From positions 1 through 47,599 of the forward strand of contig NZ_JAEUAN010000033.1 in assembly GCF_019511445.1 (NCBI RefSeq): DNA of 47,599 nucleotides, written 5' to 3'. Numbering within the stretch: the stretch's first letter is position 1; each line of letters opens with the position of its first letter. This document shows, in pieces, positions 8,210 through 16,968 of this stretch. This DNA comes from Aliirhizobium wenxiniae (GTDB lineage: Bacteria > Pseudomonadota > Alphaproteobacteria > Rhizobiales > Rhizobiaceae). A program made the translations under genes and the position numbers. The notes under the pieces are model-generated. The model was given only the letters and a program-made list of their open reading frames with translations. It was not told where the DNA came from and did no database searches.

Positions 8210-10048
8210 GTGGAGAGCATCGTCCTGGACAACACCAATGAACCCAAGACCGCTGTTCCGGTAGCCAGACTGCTCGAGACGGTAGACTGGGCGGCCGGTC
8301 CGGTCGGCCCAAAATCAGACTGGCCCGCCTGTCTTCAAGCTGCGATCGGCATCATGATCCCATCGCAGGCACAGATTGTGATGTTCTGGGGACCCGAATT
8401 TGTCGCGTTCTATAACGATGCATACGCCCCGACGATTGGCGATAAACATCCACACGCATTTGGAAAGCCGGCGCGCGAATACTGGAGCGAGCTTTGGAGC
8501 GATTTGGAGCCGTTGCTGAAGCGCGTCCTCGACAAGGGCGAAACCGTTGCTGCGAAGGATCGGCCGTTTTATATCGAAAGGTTCGGCTATCCCGAAACGG
8601 CGTATTTCGACATCTCGTATTCTCCGGTCTCGGACCAGGATCGCACTGTGCGTGGGGTGCTCTGCATCGTCAACGAAACGACCGAGCGGGTCAAAGCTGA
8701 TTCAGCATTGCGTGAGAGCGAGGAACGCCTTCGAGCGATATTTGCTCAATCGGCCGCTGGGATAGCGCTTGGCGATCTGACGGGAAAGCTGATCAGTGTG
8801 AACGACCATTTCTGTCAGATCGTTGGGCGTCCCCGCAGCGAATTAATCGGCATGCCGATGCAGGACTTTACGTATGCAGACGACCTACCGGAGAACCGGC
8901 GCCTGTTCAAGAACATGGTCGAGACGGGAGACAGCTTTGAAATCGAGAAGCGCTACATTCGCGGTGATGGCAGTCTTGTCTGGGTTTCGAACTCGGTGTC
9001 GGCAATCCGGGACGAACGCGGCAACATCTCGCAGGCTGTCGCTATATCTATCGATATCGGGGAGCGACGGCATGCACAGGAAGTCGAAAGGCACCTCGCC
9101 TCAATGATCGCGTCGTCTAACGACGCGATCCTCGGTATCGACCTGGACATGACCATCACCAGCTGGAACGCGGCGGCGGAAAGACTCTACGGCTATAAAG
9201 CGGAAGAGGCCATAGGAAAGACAGTTTTGATGCTGGTTCCGGAAGAAAGGAAGGATGAGGAACCAACTATCCTCAGACAGATCAAAGCCGGGCAAATCGT
9301 GGAGCCTTACGAAACCCAGCGCCTTCGCAAGGATGGTGGGCTTGTCGATGTTCTACTCAGCGTATCGCCGATCCGTGACGCCAGAGGACGTATCACTGGC
9401 GCATCCAAAACAACGCACGATATAACCAGCCGCAAAGATGCTGAGCGTTTGAAGGCTATTCTGATCAATGAACTTCATCACCGCGTGAAGAACATTCTCG
9501 CAACCGTGATTGCAATTGCCAGACAGACGCTTGGCCGCGACAAGTCAAATCGCGTGGATGTCGAGGCCTTTGAAACCAGGCTCGCGTCGCTAAGCAGGGC
9601 GCAGGACCTCCTGATCCACGGGGAGGGCCAGTATGCCGACATCAACGCCGTTGTTGAGCAAGCGATCTCGCCCTATCCGGCCGAAGCCTTCAACATAAGC
9701 GGACCAAGTGTACCGTTGCCGCCGAAAGCGGCTATCGCGCTTTCACTCGCACTACATGAGCTCGCGACGAATGCCGCGAAATACGGAGCGCTTTCGGTAT
9801 CTGACGGTCGCATCAGCGTTTCGTGGCATTACGAGCCGCACCAGAACTGCAGGCTTACGATCATATGGGAAGAGCAAGGCGGCCCAGAAGTCGCACCGCC
9901 CGTGCGTAAAGGGTTCGGCTCGACATTGATCGAGCGACTTCTCTCAGCCGAGCTGAGGGGCCACGCGAAGGTTTTTTACGAAAGGAGCGGCGTGAGATGC
10001 GTCGTTGAGGCAGACATGTCGCAGGTCGGGGAGGTTCCATCAGCATAA
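8210..10048 (+). CDS. Sensor histidine kinase, HWE family (PAS-PAS-PAS-HWE)
   Basis: 612 residues, cytosolic. An N-terminal PAS-like sensor (about 20-160, with MFWGPEFVAFYND) is followed by two ordinary PAS domains (about 167-285 and 290-410) and an HWE transmitter. The His is in NELHHRVKNILAT, the N-box is LHELATNAAKYGALS, the WEE signature is IIWEEQGGPE, and the G-box is KGFGSTLI. GTG 8210 is the first usable start but has no clear ribosome site; a slightly later start is possible. There is no receiver next to it, so it is an orphan kinase here. Confidence 0.92.
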   Translation: MESIVLDNTNEPKTAVPVARLLETVDWAAGPVGPKSDWPACLQAAIGIMIPSQAQIVMFWGPEFVAFYNDAYAPTIGDKHPHAFGKPAREYWSELWSDLEPLLKRVLDKGETVAAKDRPFYIERFGYPETAYFDISYSPVSDQDRTVRGVLCIVNETTERVKADSALRESEERLRAIFAQSAAGIALGDLTGKLISVNDHFCQIVGRPRSELIGMPMQDFTYADDLPENRRLFKNMVETGDSFEIEKRYIRGDGSLVWVSNSVSAIRDERGNISQAVAISIDIGERRHAQEVERHLASMIASSNDAILGIDLDMTITSWNAAAERLYGYKAEEAIGKTVLMLVPEERKDEEPTILRQIKAGQIVEPYETQRLRKDGGLVDVLLSVSPIRDARGRITGASKTTHDITSRKDAERLKAILINELHHRVKNILATVIAIARQTLGRDKSNRVDVEAFETRLASLSRAQDLLIHGEGQYADINAVVEQAISPYPAEAFNISGPSVPLPPKAAIALSLALHELATNAAKYGALSVSDGRISVSWHYEPHQNCRLTIIWEEQGGPEVAPPVRKGFGSTLIERLLSAELRGHAKVFYERSGVRCVVEADMSQVGEVPSA

Positions 10049-10112
10049 GTTTGGGACACCTAAAACACGATGGATCTCCGATCGTCCCGCGCAGAGCCCC
10101 CGGCCCCAAATT

Positions 10113-10346
10113 TCACGGGGATTTCTCTTCAGCTCTCACCTTAGTGTCTTGTTCGCCATTGACTGACTTTAGGGCAGCGTTGAAAAGCTCGTCACGATCG
10201 TGCATACCTTTGTTGTAAAGTCTGGCAACCGTTGCGGTCAGGCGACCAATTGCTGCGGGATCGCGCAGGATGCCTTGAGCGCGTGCCACTTCCTTTACGA
10301 CACCTGCACAGAAAAGTGCATCCTCTTTCGAAATTGGTGCTGTCAT
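10113..10346 (-). CDS. Small hypothetical protein downstream of groEL
   Basis: 77 residues, helical and soluble, with a charged C-terminus. GCGGGGATG just before the ATG is a usable ribosome site. No family is recognised with confidence. It follows groEL on the same strand, separated by a 9-bp hairpin (10365-10387), so it may be read by partial read-through of the heat-shock operon or from its own promoter. Confidence 0.65.
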   Translation of the reverse strand: MTAPISKEDALFCAGVVKEVARAQGILRDPAAIGRLTATVARLYNKGMHDRDELFNAALKSVNGEQDTKVRAEEKSP

Positions 10347-10364
10347 ATCATCCCCGCCAGAATA

Positions 10365-10387
10365 GCCCGCCCCTCGGTGGGGCGGGC
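10365..10387 (-). terminator. Hairpin at the end of the groESL operon
   Basis: A perfect 9-bp GC stem (GCCCGCCCC with GGGGCGGGC) around a 5-base loop, 12 bp past the groEL stop. There is no T-run on the minus strand, so it is either a weak terminator or a 3'-end stabilising structure. Confidence 0.5.
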
Positions 10388-10398
10388 GTTGGAACTGG

Positions 10399-12027
10399 TT
10401 AGAAGTCCATGCCCGGACCAGCGGGCAGGGCGGGGACGGCGTCCTTCTTTGGCTTTTCGGCGATCATCGCTTCGGTCGTCACTAGCAAACCTGCGACCGA
10501 GGCCGCATCCTGCAGGGCGGTGCGAACCACCTTTGCCGGATCGATGACGCCCTGCGCGTAGAGATCGCCGTACTCGCCGGTCTGCGCGTTCCATCCGAAC
10601 GACAGATCGGTCTTTTCCCGAAGCTTGCCAACGATGATCGAGCCTTCGGCGCCAGCATTCTCAGCGATCTGACGCACAGGTGCCTCAATTGCCCGGCGGA
10701 CGATGTCGATGCCAACCCGCTGATCGTCATTAGCAGTCGGGAGACCATCCAGCGCCTTGACCGCACGAAGCAATGCTACGCCGCCACCAGGCAAAATACC
10801 CTCTTCGACGGCTGCACGCGTCGCATGCAAAGCATCGTCGACGCGGTCCTTCTTCTCTTTCACCTCGACTTCGGTAGAGCCGCCGACGCGGATGACGGCG
10901 ACACCGCCCGCGAGCTTGGCGAGACGCTCCTGCAGCTTCTCGCGGTCATAGTCGGAGGTGGTCTCCTCGATCTGCGCGCGGATCTGTGCCGCACGTCCGT
11001 CGATCTCTGCCTTGGAACCGACGCCGTCGATGATCGTAGTGTTTTCCTTCTCGATCGCCACCTTCTTGGCGCGGCCGAGCATGTTCAGCGTGACGTTATC
11101 GAGCTTGATGCCGACGTCCTCCGAGATGACAGTGCCGCCTGTCAGGATGGCGATGTCTTCGAGCATAGCCTTTCGGCGATCGCCAAAGCCGGGAGCCTTG
11201 ACGGCAGCGATCTTCAAGCCGCCACGCAGCTTGTTGACGACGAGCGTTGCAAGGGCTTCGCCTTCAACATCCTCGGCAATGATCAGCAGAGGCTTGCCGG
11301 ACTTCACCACGCCTTCCAGCACCGGCAGCAAAGACTGGAGGTTGGAGAGCTTCTTCTCGTGGATGAGAATATATGGCTCTTCGAGCTCGACCCGCATCTT
11401 GTCCTGATTAGTCACGAAGTAGGGCGAGAGATAACCGCGGTCGAACTGCATACCTTCGACGACTTCCAACTCGGTCTCGGCGGTCTTGGCTTCCTCGACG
11501 GTGATGACACCTTCGTTGCCGACCTTCTCCATCGCTTCGGCCAGATACTTGCCGATCTCCTCGTCGCCATTGGCCGAGATGGTGCCGACCTGGGCGATCT
11601 CCGAATTGCTGGTGATCTTGCGGGCGTTAGCTTTCAACTCTTTGACGACAGCATCGACGGCGATATCGATGCCGCGCTTCAGGTCCATCGGGTTCATGCC
11701 CGACGCAACCGCCTTGGCGCCTTCCTTAACAATGGCCTGGGCGAGAACAGTTGCCGTGGTGGTACCGTCGCCGGCGAGATCATTGGTCTTCGACGCCACC
11801 TCGCGCAGCATCTGCGCGCCCATGTTTTCGAACTTGTCTTCCAGTTCGATCTCTTTGGCGACGGAAACGCCGTCCTTGGTGATGCGTGGCGCGCCGAACG
11901 ACTTGTCGATGACGACGTTGCGGCCCTTGGGACCAAGCGTAACTTTTACCGCGTTGGCGAGAACATCGACGCCACGCAGCATGCGTTCACGGGCGTCGGT
12001 GTTAAATTTGACTTCTTTCGCAGCCAT
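10399..12027 (-). CDS. groL: Chaperonin GroEL
   Basis: 542 residues, full length for the family. It has the AAKEVKFN start, the ATP-binding GDGTTTATVLA segment and GPKGRNVV. The C-terminus is PALPAGPGMDF rather than a long GGM repeat. It forms the 14-mer folding cage with GroES in the cytosol. It lies 52 bp downstream of groES in the usual order. Rhizobia often carry several groESL operons; this looks like one of those copies, and whether another exists cannot be seen here. Control is expected through the CIRCE site at 12542-12568. Confidence 0.98.
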   Translation of the reverse strand: MAAKEVKFNTDARERMLRGVDVLANAVKVTLGPKGRNVVIDKSFGAPRITKDGVSVAKEIELEDKFENMGAQMLREVASKTNDLAGDGTTTATVLAQAIVKEGAKAVASGMNPMDLKRGIDIAVDAVVKELKANARKITSNSEIAQVGTISANGDEEIGKYLAEAMEKVGNEGVITVEEAKTAETELEVVEGMQFDRGYLSPYFVTNQDKMRVELEEPYILIHEKKLSNLQSLLPVLEGVVKSGKPLLIIAEDVEGEALATLVVNKLRGGLKIAAVKAPGFGDRRKAMLEDIAILTGGTVISEDVGIKLDNVTLNMLGRAKKVAIEKENTTIIDGVGSKAEIDGRAAQIRAQIEETTSDYDREKLQERLAKLAGGVAVIRVGGSTEVEVKEKKDRVDDALHATRAAVEEGILPGGGVALLRAVKALDGLPTANDDQRVGIDIVRRAIEAPVRQIAENAGAEGSIIVGKLREKTDLSFGWNAQTGEYGDLYAQGVIDPAKVVRTALQDAASVAGLLVTTEAMIAEKPKKDAVPALPAGPGMDF

Positions 12028-12079
12028 TTGTTCACTCCTTCAATAGGCAGCTTTTTGACTGATGGGCGGCAGTGCGTGT

Positions 12080-12394
12080 TTACGCAGCCTGCTGCTGATC
12101 AACCTGCGCTTCGATAACGCCCAGGACGTCGCTTTCCTTCATGATCAGCAGATCTTCACCGTTGATCTTGATTTCGGTGCCTGACCATTTGCCGAACAGA
12201 ATGCGATCGCCCGCCTTGACGTCGAGCGCCTGGATCTGGCCGGCTTCGTTGCGTGCACCAGGACCGGCGGCGACGACCTCGCCCTCGGATGGCTTTTCCT
12301 TGGCGGTATCCGGAATGATGATGCCGCCTTTGGTCTTTTCCAGCGAATCGACCCGGCGGACGAGAATGCGATCATGAAGCGGTCGGAACGACAT
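12080..12394 (-). CDS. groS: Co-chaperonin GroES
   Basis: 104 residues, the normal length. It starts SFRPLHDRILVRRV, has the mobile-loop region (SLEKTKGGIIIPDTA) that contacts GroEL, and ends DVLGVIEAQ. ATG 12394 is chosen because CCTCC on the plus strand (12400-12404) gives a GGAGG ribosome site 5 bases upstream; a longer in-frame extension lacks family similarity. First gene of the groESL operon. Confidence 0.98.
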   Translation of the reverse strand: MSFRPLHDRILVRRVDSLEKTKGGIIIPDTAKEKPSEGEVVAAGPGARNEAGQIQALDVKAGDRILFGKWSGTEIKINGEDLLIMKESDVLGVIEAQVDQQQAA

Positions 12395-12494
12395 GTTTTC
12401 CTCCGTTGAGCAAAAATGATGACGTTGAAGACCCTGGCCGGACCGGGTGACCAATCCGGACGGGTGCGAACCTCACTCGAGCGCTCGCGGGCAG

Positions 12495-12523
12495 AATTTA
12501 TTTTTGAGATTTTTCGATTTCAA
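12495..12523 (-). promoter_or_regulatory. groESL promoter (TTGAAA, 17 bp, TAAATT)
   Basis: On the minus strand TTGAAA (12518-12523) and TAAATT (12495-12500) are separated by exactly 17 bp, about 100 bp upstream of groES. The CTTGAAAT -35 context also suits an RpoH-type heat-shock promoter, so dual use is possible. It lies immediately downstream of the CIRCE site in the direction of transcription. Confidence 0.7.
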
Positions 12524-12541
12524 GAGGGTTTTCTGAAAAAA

Positions 12542-12568
12542 CTAGCACTCGCTCAATCCGGCTGCTAA
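12542..12568 (-). promoter_or_regulatory. CIRCE operator (HrcA binding site)
   Basis: CTAGCACTC, 9 bases, GGCTGCTAA. Compared with the consensus TTAGCACTC-N9-GAGTGCTAA, the left arm matches 8 of 9 and the right arm 7 of 9. It sits just upstream of the groESL promoter, where HrcA would repress. The weaker right arm may reduce repression. Confidence 0.85.
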
Positions 12569-12670
12569 CACACTGCGATTGTTGGTTAATTTCGACAAGA
12601 ATAATGGTTCCATCTTGAAGCCGCTCACAATCTGGGTCACCTTAGCGTTGTCACGAAACGGAGATGAAGC

Positions 12671-12943
12671 ATGCAATTCTCATCGGACATTGATCGACAG
12701 CTCAATGGCTACGGCCTTACGACCGCACACATCCTCTATCGTATCCCGGACTATGAATTCGCTCTTCAGACCTATGTCTGGCAGGACTACGATCTCGCAC
12801 CCGATTTCCCCGAGATGCGTAAGTTCCTGGATTTCTGGAAGACCTCTCTCGATGGGCCTTTGCATTCTGTTCGTTACAGCCACCAGCGCCTGATCGGGCC
12901 GAATGAATGGCGACGCGTCGATGGCGAATTCAAGCTGCAGTGA
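12671..12943 (+). CDS. usg: Usg family protein
   Basis: 90 residues matching the alphaproteobacterial Usg family, with the typical QLNGYGLTTAHILYRIPDY start, the VWQDYDLAPDFPEMRKFLDFW core and the LDGPLHSV segment. The family is often annotated near trp genes as a possible accessory of phosphoribosylanthranilate isomerase, but its biochemical role is not established. GGAG lies about 8 bases before the ATG. Here it stands apart from trp genes, between groESL and hsp20, so it is probably an extra copy. Confidence 0.88.
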   Translation: MQFSSDIDRQLNGYGLTTAHILYRIPDYEFALQTYVWQDYDLAPDFPEMRKFLDFWKTSLDGPLHSVRYSHQRLIGPNEWRRVDGEFKLQ

Positions 12944-13036
12944 ACCTTGAATTCGATTTCTCGCCCTCCTAGCTGAGCGGCGGCCGAGGCTTGATGAGCT
13001 CGGTCGCTTTCCAAGTCTGTATGGAGTCGAGACCGC

Positions 13037-13327
13037 ATGGAACAGAATATCGAGATCATGAAAAACGCGAGCGTGTCCGAGAGGGAGGAAATCATTATCG
13101 ATTTCGTCCGGTGGCTCGAGACAACGTCCCAGGACGCTCTAGTATATGGTGAGGGACGTTTTGCGTTGATGTCTGCGAATTTGGCTCAGGCGATCCGTGC
13201 CAACGCTGATGACCTTGCGCGCGATACGCCTGAAACGGCTGTGCGACTCTTGCAGCAAGCATGCGCAATGATATCGCAGTTCAAGGCCACTTATCCATAT
13301 CGCGTCGTAAGCCGCTTGATCCACTGA
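13037..13327 (+). CDS. Hypothetical protein
   Basis: 96 residues, predicted helical and soluble, with no recognised family. GGAG lies about 12 bases before the ATG. Its end is close to the -35 of the hsp20 promoter. The neighbours are heat-shock genes, but nothing in the sequence links it to them functionally. Confidence 0.5.
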   Translation: MEQNIEIMKNASVSEREEIIIDFVRWLETTSQDALVYGEGRFALMSANLAQAIRANADDLARDTPETAVRLLQQACAMISQFKATYPYRVVSRLIH

Positions 13328-13354
13328 TACAGTCGATTCTTTTCGCGACAGATC

Positions 13355-13476
13355 TTGAATCGAAAAATCGGCAAACCAAAATCGAATGTCGCCAGCCGCT
13401 CAATAATGGGCTGGCTTTGCCGGGAGCGCCGCTTTTGGCATTCCCGTACCCATGTTGCTTCAAGGAGGATATGGCT
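13355..13476 (+). promoter_or_regulatory. hsp20 promoter and ROSE-like RNA thermometer leader
   Basis: TTGAAT (13355-13360), 16 bp, CAAAAT suggests a heat-shock promoter with a start near 13389. The leader then folds into successive hairpins: GCCAGCC (13391-13397) with GGCTGGC (13409-13415), and GGGAGCGCC (13422-13430) with GGCATTCCC (13437-13445). The final hairpin sets TTGCTT (13455-13460) against the AAGGAGG ribosome site (13463-13468). A U(U/C)GCU motif opposite the Shine-Dalgarno in the last hairpin is the hallmark of ROSE elements, which melt on heating to allow translation. Confidence 0.75.
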
Positions 13477-13950
13477 ATGGCAACATCTTACGATTACGCA
13501 CCGCTCTACCGTTCGAGCGTCGGCTTCGACCGGATCTTCAATCTTCTCGAAAACGCTCAGCGCGCCCGCTCGTCGAATGACTGGCCGCCCTATGACATCG
13601 TGAAAACCGGTGACGACACCTACCGGATCTCGATCGCGGTAGCGGGCTTTGCCCAGGACGATCTCGACATCACCTTCCAGTCCAATCTGCTGACGGTTAC
13701 CGGCAAGAAGCAGGAATCCCCGACAGAGGGCTACCTGCATCGCGGTATCGCAGGTCGTCCCTTCGAGCACCGCTTCGAACTGGCCGATCACGTCCGAGTG
13801 AATGGAGCGGACTTGAACAATGGCCTGCTGACGATCGAGCTTGTTCGCGAGATCCCGGAGGCTCTGAAACCGAGGAAGATTTCGATCCAGAGCACGCCTG
13901 CATTGACGTCGGTCGCTCCAGCACGGATCGAAGCCCAAAAAGCGGCGTGA
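13477..13950 (+). CDS. Small heat-shock protein, Hsp20/alpha-crystallin family
   Basis: 157 residues. The N-terminal arm (ATSYDYAPLYRSSVGFDRIF) is typical of rhizobial class A proteins. The alpha-crystallin domain (about 38-130) carries YRISIAVAGF and GLLTIEL, followed by a C-terminal extension. ATG 13477 is preferred over ATG 13471, which is only 2 bases from the GGAGG. It holds unfolding proteins in large oligomers. Translation is probably heat-gated by the ROSE-like leader. Confidence 0.93.
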   Translation: MATSYDYAPLYRSSVGFDRIFNLLENAQRARSSNDWPPYDIVKTGDDTYRISIAVAGFAQDDLDITFQSNLLTVTGKKQESPTEGYLHRGIAGRPFEHRFELADHVRVNGADLNNGLLTIELVREIPEALKPRKISIQSTPALTSVAPARIEAQKAA

Positions 13951-14027
13951 TCCTGAAACTCGTTCATTCGGTCAGGGCGCCACTGCGATGGCGCCCGTCA
14001 ACATTGCGGGTAGGGAAGGAGAAAACG

Positions 14028-14327
14028 ATGAAACCCGATATGTTCAGAGAACCCGTAACCATTCTGGTCGGCCTGGGATTTCCGGCGCAAGTTCCCGGAG
14101 TGATGGATGCCTATCAACACCTTGTCGAGTGGCCAAACTCCTTTAGGGATCGGGCTCACGCTGTTGCCCTGAAGGCGTGCCAGGCTGCGCTGCGGGGCGA
14201 GATCGAAGCAGAGACGGCGCGGGGCCTGTTCGTGGCGTTCGCGGAAAAGCATGAGCTTCTTGCGGCTGAGACACCGCCGATCGTCGCTGCTCGGTCGCGC
14301 GGCGACAGAGATCCCCATGTGCAGTGA
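14028..14327 (+). CDS. DUF982 domain protein
   Basis: 99 residues. It has the DUF982 pattern: a PVTILVG start, a middle AYQHLVEWPNSFRDRAHAVALKACQAAL, and the LFVAFAEKHELL helix. DUF982 proteins are small, abundant in Rhizobiales and of unknown function. AGGGAAGGAG lies 6-15 bases before the ATG. It sits about 80 bp after hsp20 and just before another small gene, so it may be a late member of the heat-shock transcript. Confidence 0.85.
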   Translation: MKPDMFREPVTILVGLGFPAQVPGVMDAYQHLVEWPNSFRDRAHAVALKACQAALRGEIEAETARGLFVAFAEKHELLAAETPPIVAARSRGDRDPHVQ

Positions 14328-14337
14328 GGGCGCAGGT

Positions 14338-14613
14338 ATGACAGAAGCAATCATGCAGCAGTTTGTCGACAGAGCGGTGGCCATGGGGCCTGTGGTTCTA
14401 ATGCAAGGCATGCATCTTGAACGGCCTACAGATGTGGTAGAGGCGCCGTCGCTGTCTATCGATGACAAGCGGGCAATCCTGGCTGCCTGGGCATCTGATC
14501 TGTATGCTGTCGAGTCAAAACCGGCGCTGCGGCAGTTGCCCGGAACCGACCCAGTGCCTATAGATGAGGTACAATCTGCGCTTATCGAACTCGATCAGCG
14601 CTGCCGTCCCTAA
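14338..14613 (+). CDS. Conserved small hypothetical protein
   Basis: 91 residues. The segment SIDDKRAILAAWASDLYAVESKPALRQLPG is of a type I recognise from uncharacterised rhizobial proteins found near heat-shock and stress genes. ATG 14338 is 10 bp after the DUF982 stop and preceded by GAGGGCGCAGG, so the two are probably co-transcribed. Function unknown. Confidence 0.75.
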   Translation: MTEAIMQQFVDRAVAMGPVVLMQGMHLERPTDVVEAPSLSIDDKRAILAAWASDLYAVESKPALRQLPGTDPVPIDEVQSALIELDQRCRP

Positions 14614-14750
14614 ACACAGTCGGTTGAGATTTTTTTCATGGCCGCCGGACATAGACGTGGGCTCGCCGGCAGTCTCGGCTGCTCCCGCGCGCCGGCGGCA
14701 GAACCTGCGGTCACGAGACCAGGTCGCGCGACAGCGTGCGGGGCCAGGGG

Positions 14751-16154
14751 CTATCCCATCGCCTGCCAAGCGATACCTGCAGTTGCCGAAAGAACAAGTG
14801 TAGCGATAACGGACAGCTTGAGGCGGAAGATCGCGAACGCCGCCAATAGCGTCAGAACCACTGACGGCACAACAATCGATGAAAACGCAGGTACGTCGAG
14901 TTCAAGCGGCCCATAGTTAATGGCCCTCACTTCGGCAAACAGGACGTGCAGCCCGAACCATGCCGCAAGGTTCAGGATCACCCCGACGACCGCAGCAGTA
15001 ATCGCCGACATCGCGCCGCCGAGGGCCTCATTGCCGCGCATCTTTTCGATGAAGGGTGCGCCGGCGAATATCCAGAGAAAGCTTGGCAGGAACGTCACCC
15101 AGGTCGTCAGTAACGCAGCAAGGGTTGCCGCCATTAACGGCGAGAGCGCCCCCGGATCGCGATAGCCCGCAAGAAAGCCGACAAATTGCGTCACCATGAT
15201 CAGCGGTCCCGGCGTCGTTTCGGCCATGCCAAGGCCGTCGAGCATCTCGCCGGGTCGAAGCCAACCGTAGTTTTCGACCGCTGCCTGAGCCACGTATGCG
15301 AGGACGGCGTAGGCGCCTCCAAAGGTCACCACGGCCATCTGACTAAAAAACAGACCGATCTTCGAGAAGATGTTGTTCCAGCCTAGCAGCAGAACGAGCG
15401 TGGCCACCGGAACAAGCCAGAGCGCTGCCAATGCCCCAGATACCTTGAGTGACCACGCCAGATTGGGTTTGGCGTGCTTCGGGATGTCTTCCCCCAGCAC
15501 AGAATCCTTGTCCTCTAGAGGTGCGTTCGGGCCAGACTTATGTCCGCCGCCCGGCGTGAACCTTTTAAGCCGGGCCTGGCCGCCAAAGTAGCCGATGATG
15601 CCGGCGCCGATGATGATCAGCGGAAACGGGATATGGAAGAAGAAGATAGCCACGAAGGCTGTCGCCGCTATAGCGACCATCACCTCATTTTTGAGTGCCC
15701 TGCTGCCAATCCGGAAGACCGCCTGGATTACAACCGCTAGTACCGCGCATTTGAGGCCAAAGAACATGCCTTCGATTGCATTGACGTCTCCGAAGATGAC
15801 GTAGACGTAGCTTAGCGCAAGGATAGAGAGGAAGCCGGGAAGGACGAACAGCAGGCCAGCGATCATGCCGCCCTTGGTCCTGTTAAGCAGCCAGCCGATG
15901 TAGATGGCAAGCTGATGGGCCTCGGGTCCCGGAAGCACCATGCAGTAGTTGAGGGCGTGGAGGAAACGCTGTTCCCCGACCCAACGTTTCTCGTCGACGA
16001 CGATGCGGTGCATGACTGCAATCTGGCCTGCGGGGCCGCCAAAGCTAAGCGCCGCCACACGCGCCCAAACCTTTACCGCTTCAGACAGCGGAACGACATC
16101 TTCGCTTGCCGCTCGGTCGACATGAGCACTCGTCTTAGTGAGGTCGGTCATCAT
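14751..16154 (-). CDS. chrA: Chromate transporter ChrA
   Basis: 467 residues in two homologous halves, each beginning with the CHR signature (AALSFGGPAGQIAVMHR and MAVVTFGGAYAVLAYVAQ). About 10-12 hydrophobic segments make it an inner-membrane protein. It expels chromate from the cytoplasm. The start is ATG 16154 (or 16151), one base after the chrB stop, with AGGAAGGG upstream; longer in-frame extensions run back into chrB. chrB-chrA is a standard chromate-resistance pair. Confidence 0.95.
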   Translation of the reverse strand: MMTDLTKTSAHVDRAASEDVVPLSEAVKVWARVAALSFGGPAGQIAVMHRIVVDEKRWVGEQRFLHALNYCMVLPGPEAHQLAIYIGWLLNRTKGGMIAGLLFVLPGFLSILALSYVYVIFGDVNAIEGMFFGLKCAVLAVVIQAVFRIGSRALKNEVMVAIAATAFVAIFFFHIPFPLIIIGAGIIGYFGGQARLKRFTPGGGHKSGPNAPLEDKDSVLGEDIPKHAKPNLAWSLKVSGALAALWLVPVATLVLLLGWNNIFSKIGLFFSQMAVVTFGGAYAVLAYVAQAAVENYGWLRPGEMLDGLGMAETTPGPLIMVTQFVGFLAGYRDPGALSPLMAATLAALLTTWVTFLPSFLWIFAGAPFIEKMRGNEALGGAMSAITAAVVGVILNLAAWFGLHVLFAEVRAINYGPLELDVPAFSSIVVPSVVLTLLAAFAIFRLKLSVIATLVLSATAGIAWQAMG

Positions 16155-16155
16155 C

Positions 16156-16968
16156 TCATCCCTTCCTCGCGTTGGGCCAGTTATGCGTTTCATCGGTCGC
16201 ATCGCGGCACCATCTGTAGAAGGCATCATAGAGAAGCATGCCCGCTTCGAGCTGCTCCAGGTCATCGTTAAACATTCGGGAAAGGCCGAGGGATGCTGCG
16301 AGCAGCCCCGGCACTTCTGGCGCAAGCTCGGGCCTTGCGGTGTCGGCGCCGCGGACGATCGCTGCGAGACGAAGCAGTGGCGCGGTCCCTAAACCGAATT
16401 CTTCCACCATGATATCGAAGGTGCAAAGCTCGCCGCGGTGGCTCCAGGTGGCTCCCTCGATGTCGAATGGCGTCGCATTGAAGCGGTCAGCGACCCCGGC
16501 TACCTCGGCTGCGGGGACGAACAGGAAGACGGCAGAAGGATCGACGAAGCGTCTGATCAGCCAGGGGCAGGCGATGCGGTCGATCTTCGGCCGGGAGCGC
16601 GTGACCCAGACGGTTCTGCCGCGGTCGTCGCGCGGAGGAAGCTTGTCCTGCGGTACCAGAGCCGCGCTTGATGCGCGCCAGGCCTCGAAGCCACCTTCAA
16701 GGACTTCGGCGGGTTTGCCGAGGGCACGGAGATGGGCAGCCACACCGTGCGCGAGTTTCTGACCCTTCTGGCAGAGTACGACGGAAGGTCCGCTGAAATC
16801 GTCGGCCCACTCGGCGACCTTGCGATAGTCGCGGCGTACCGACCCGGGGATGAGACGGGGATCGGCTGAGAAGTCCCCGTCGTCGCGGACGTCGATGATC
16901 GTAGGCGCGGTTGGCGTGCCGATAATTCGGTTCAGCTTGTCGGGCGTGATCTCAAGAAATGACGGCAT
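16156..16968 (-). CDS. chrB: ChrB-type chromate resistance protein with N-terminal rhodanese domain
   Basis: 270 residues. Residues 1-105 form a rhodanese-like domain with DVRDDGDF and the active-site loop VVLCQKGQK, whose Cys is present. Residues 115-270 are the ChrB C-terminal domain (RPKIDRIACPWLIRRFVDPSAVFLFV). ChrB proteins regulate or assist ChrA-mediated chromate resistance. The rhodanese fusion suggests thiol or redox chemistry. GGAGGGG lies just before the ATG. chrA follows after 1 base. Confidence 0.93.
   Translation of the reverse strand: MPSFLEITPDKLNRIIGTPTAPTIIDVRDDGDFSADPRLIPGSVRRDYRKVAEWADDFSGPSVVLCQKGQKLAHGVAAHLRALGKPAEVLEGGFEAWRASSAALVPQDKLPPRDDRGRTVWVTRSRPKIDRIACPWLIRRFVDPSAVFLFVPAAEVAGVADRFNATPFDIEGATWSHRGELCTFDIMVEEFGLGTAPLLRLAAIVRGADTARPELAPEVPGLLAASLGLSRMFNDDLEQLEAGMLLYDAFYRWCRDATDETHNWPNARKG

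Noticed and set aside
10825..12117. 430-codon ORF opposite groEL
   Set aside because: Mirror of groEL codon usage; no ribosome site or recognisable fold.
12603..12640. Minus-strand GGAAC upstream of groESL
   Set aside because: Sixteen bases later the sequence is ATTA; CIRCE and the TTGAAA/TAAATT promoter already explain the operon.
13391..13415. GCCAGCC/GGCTGGC inverted repeat as a terminator for the 13037 gene
   Set aside because: No T-run follows, and it fits better as a hairpin of the ROSE-like hsp20 leader.
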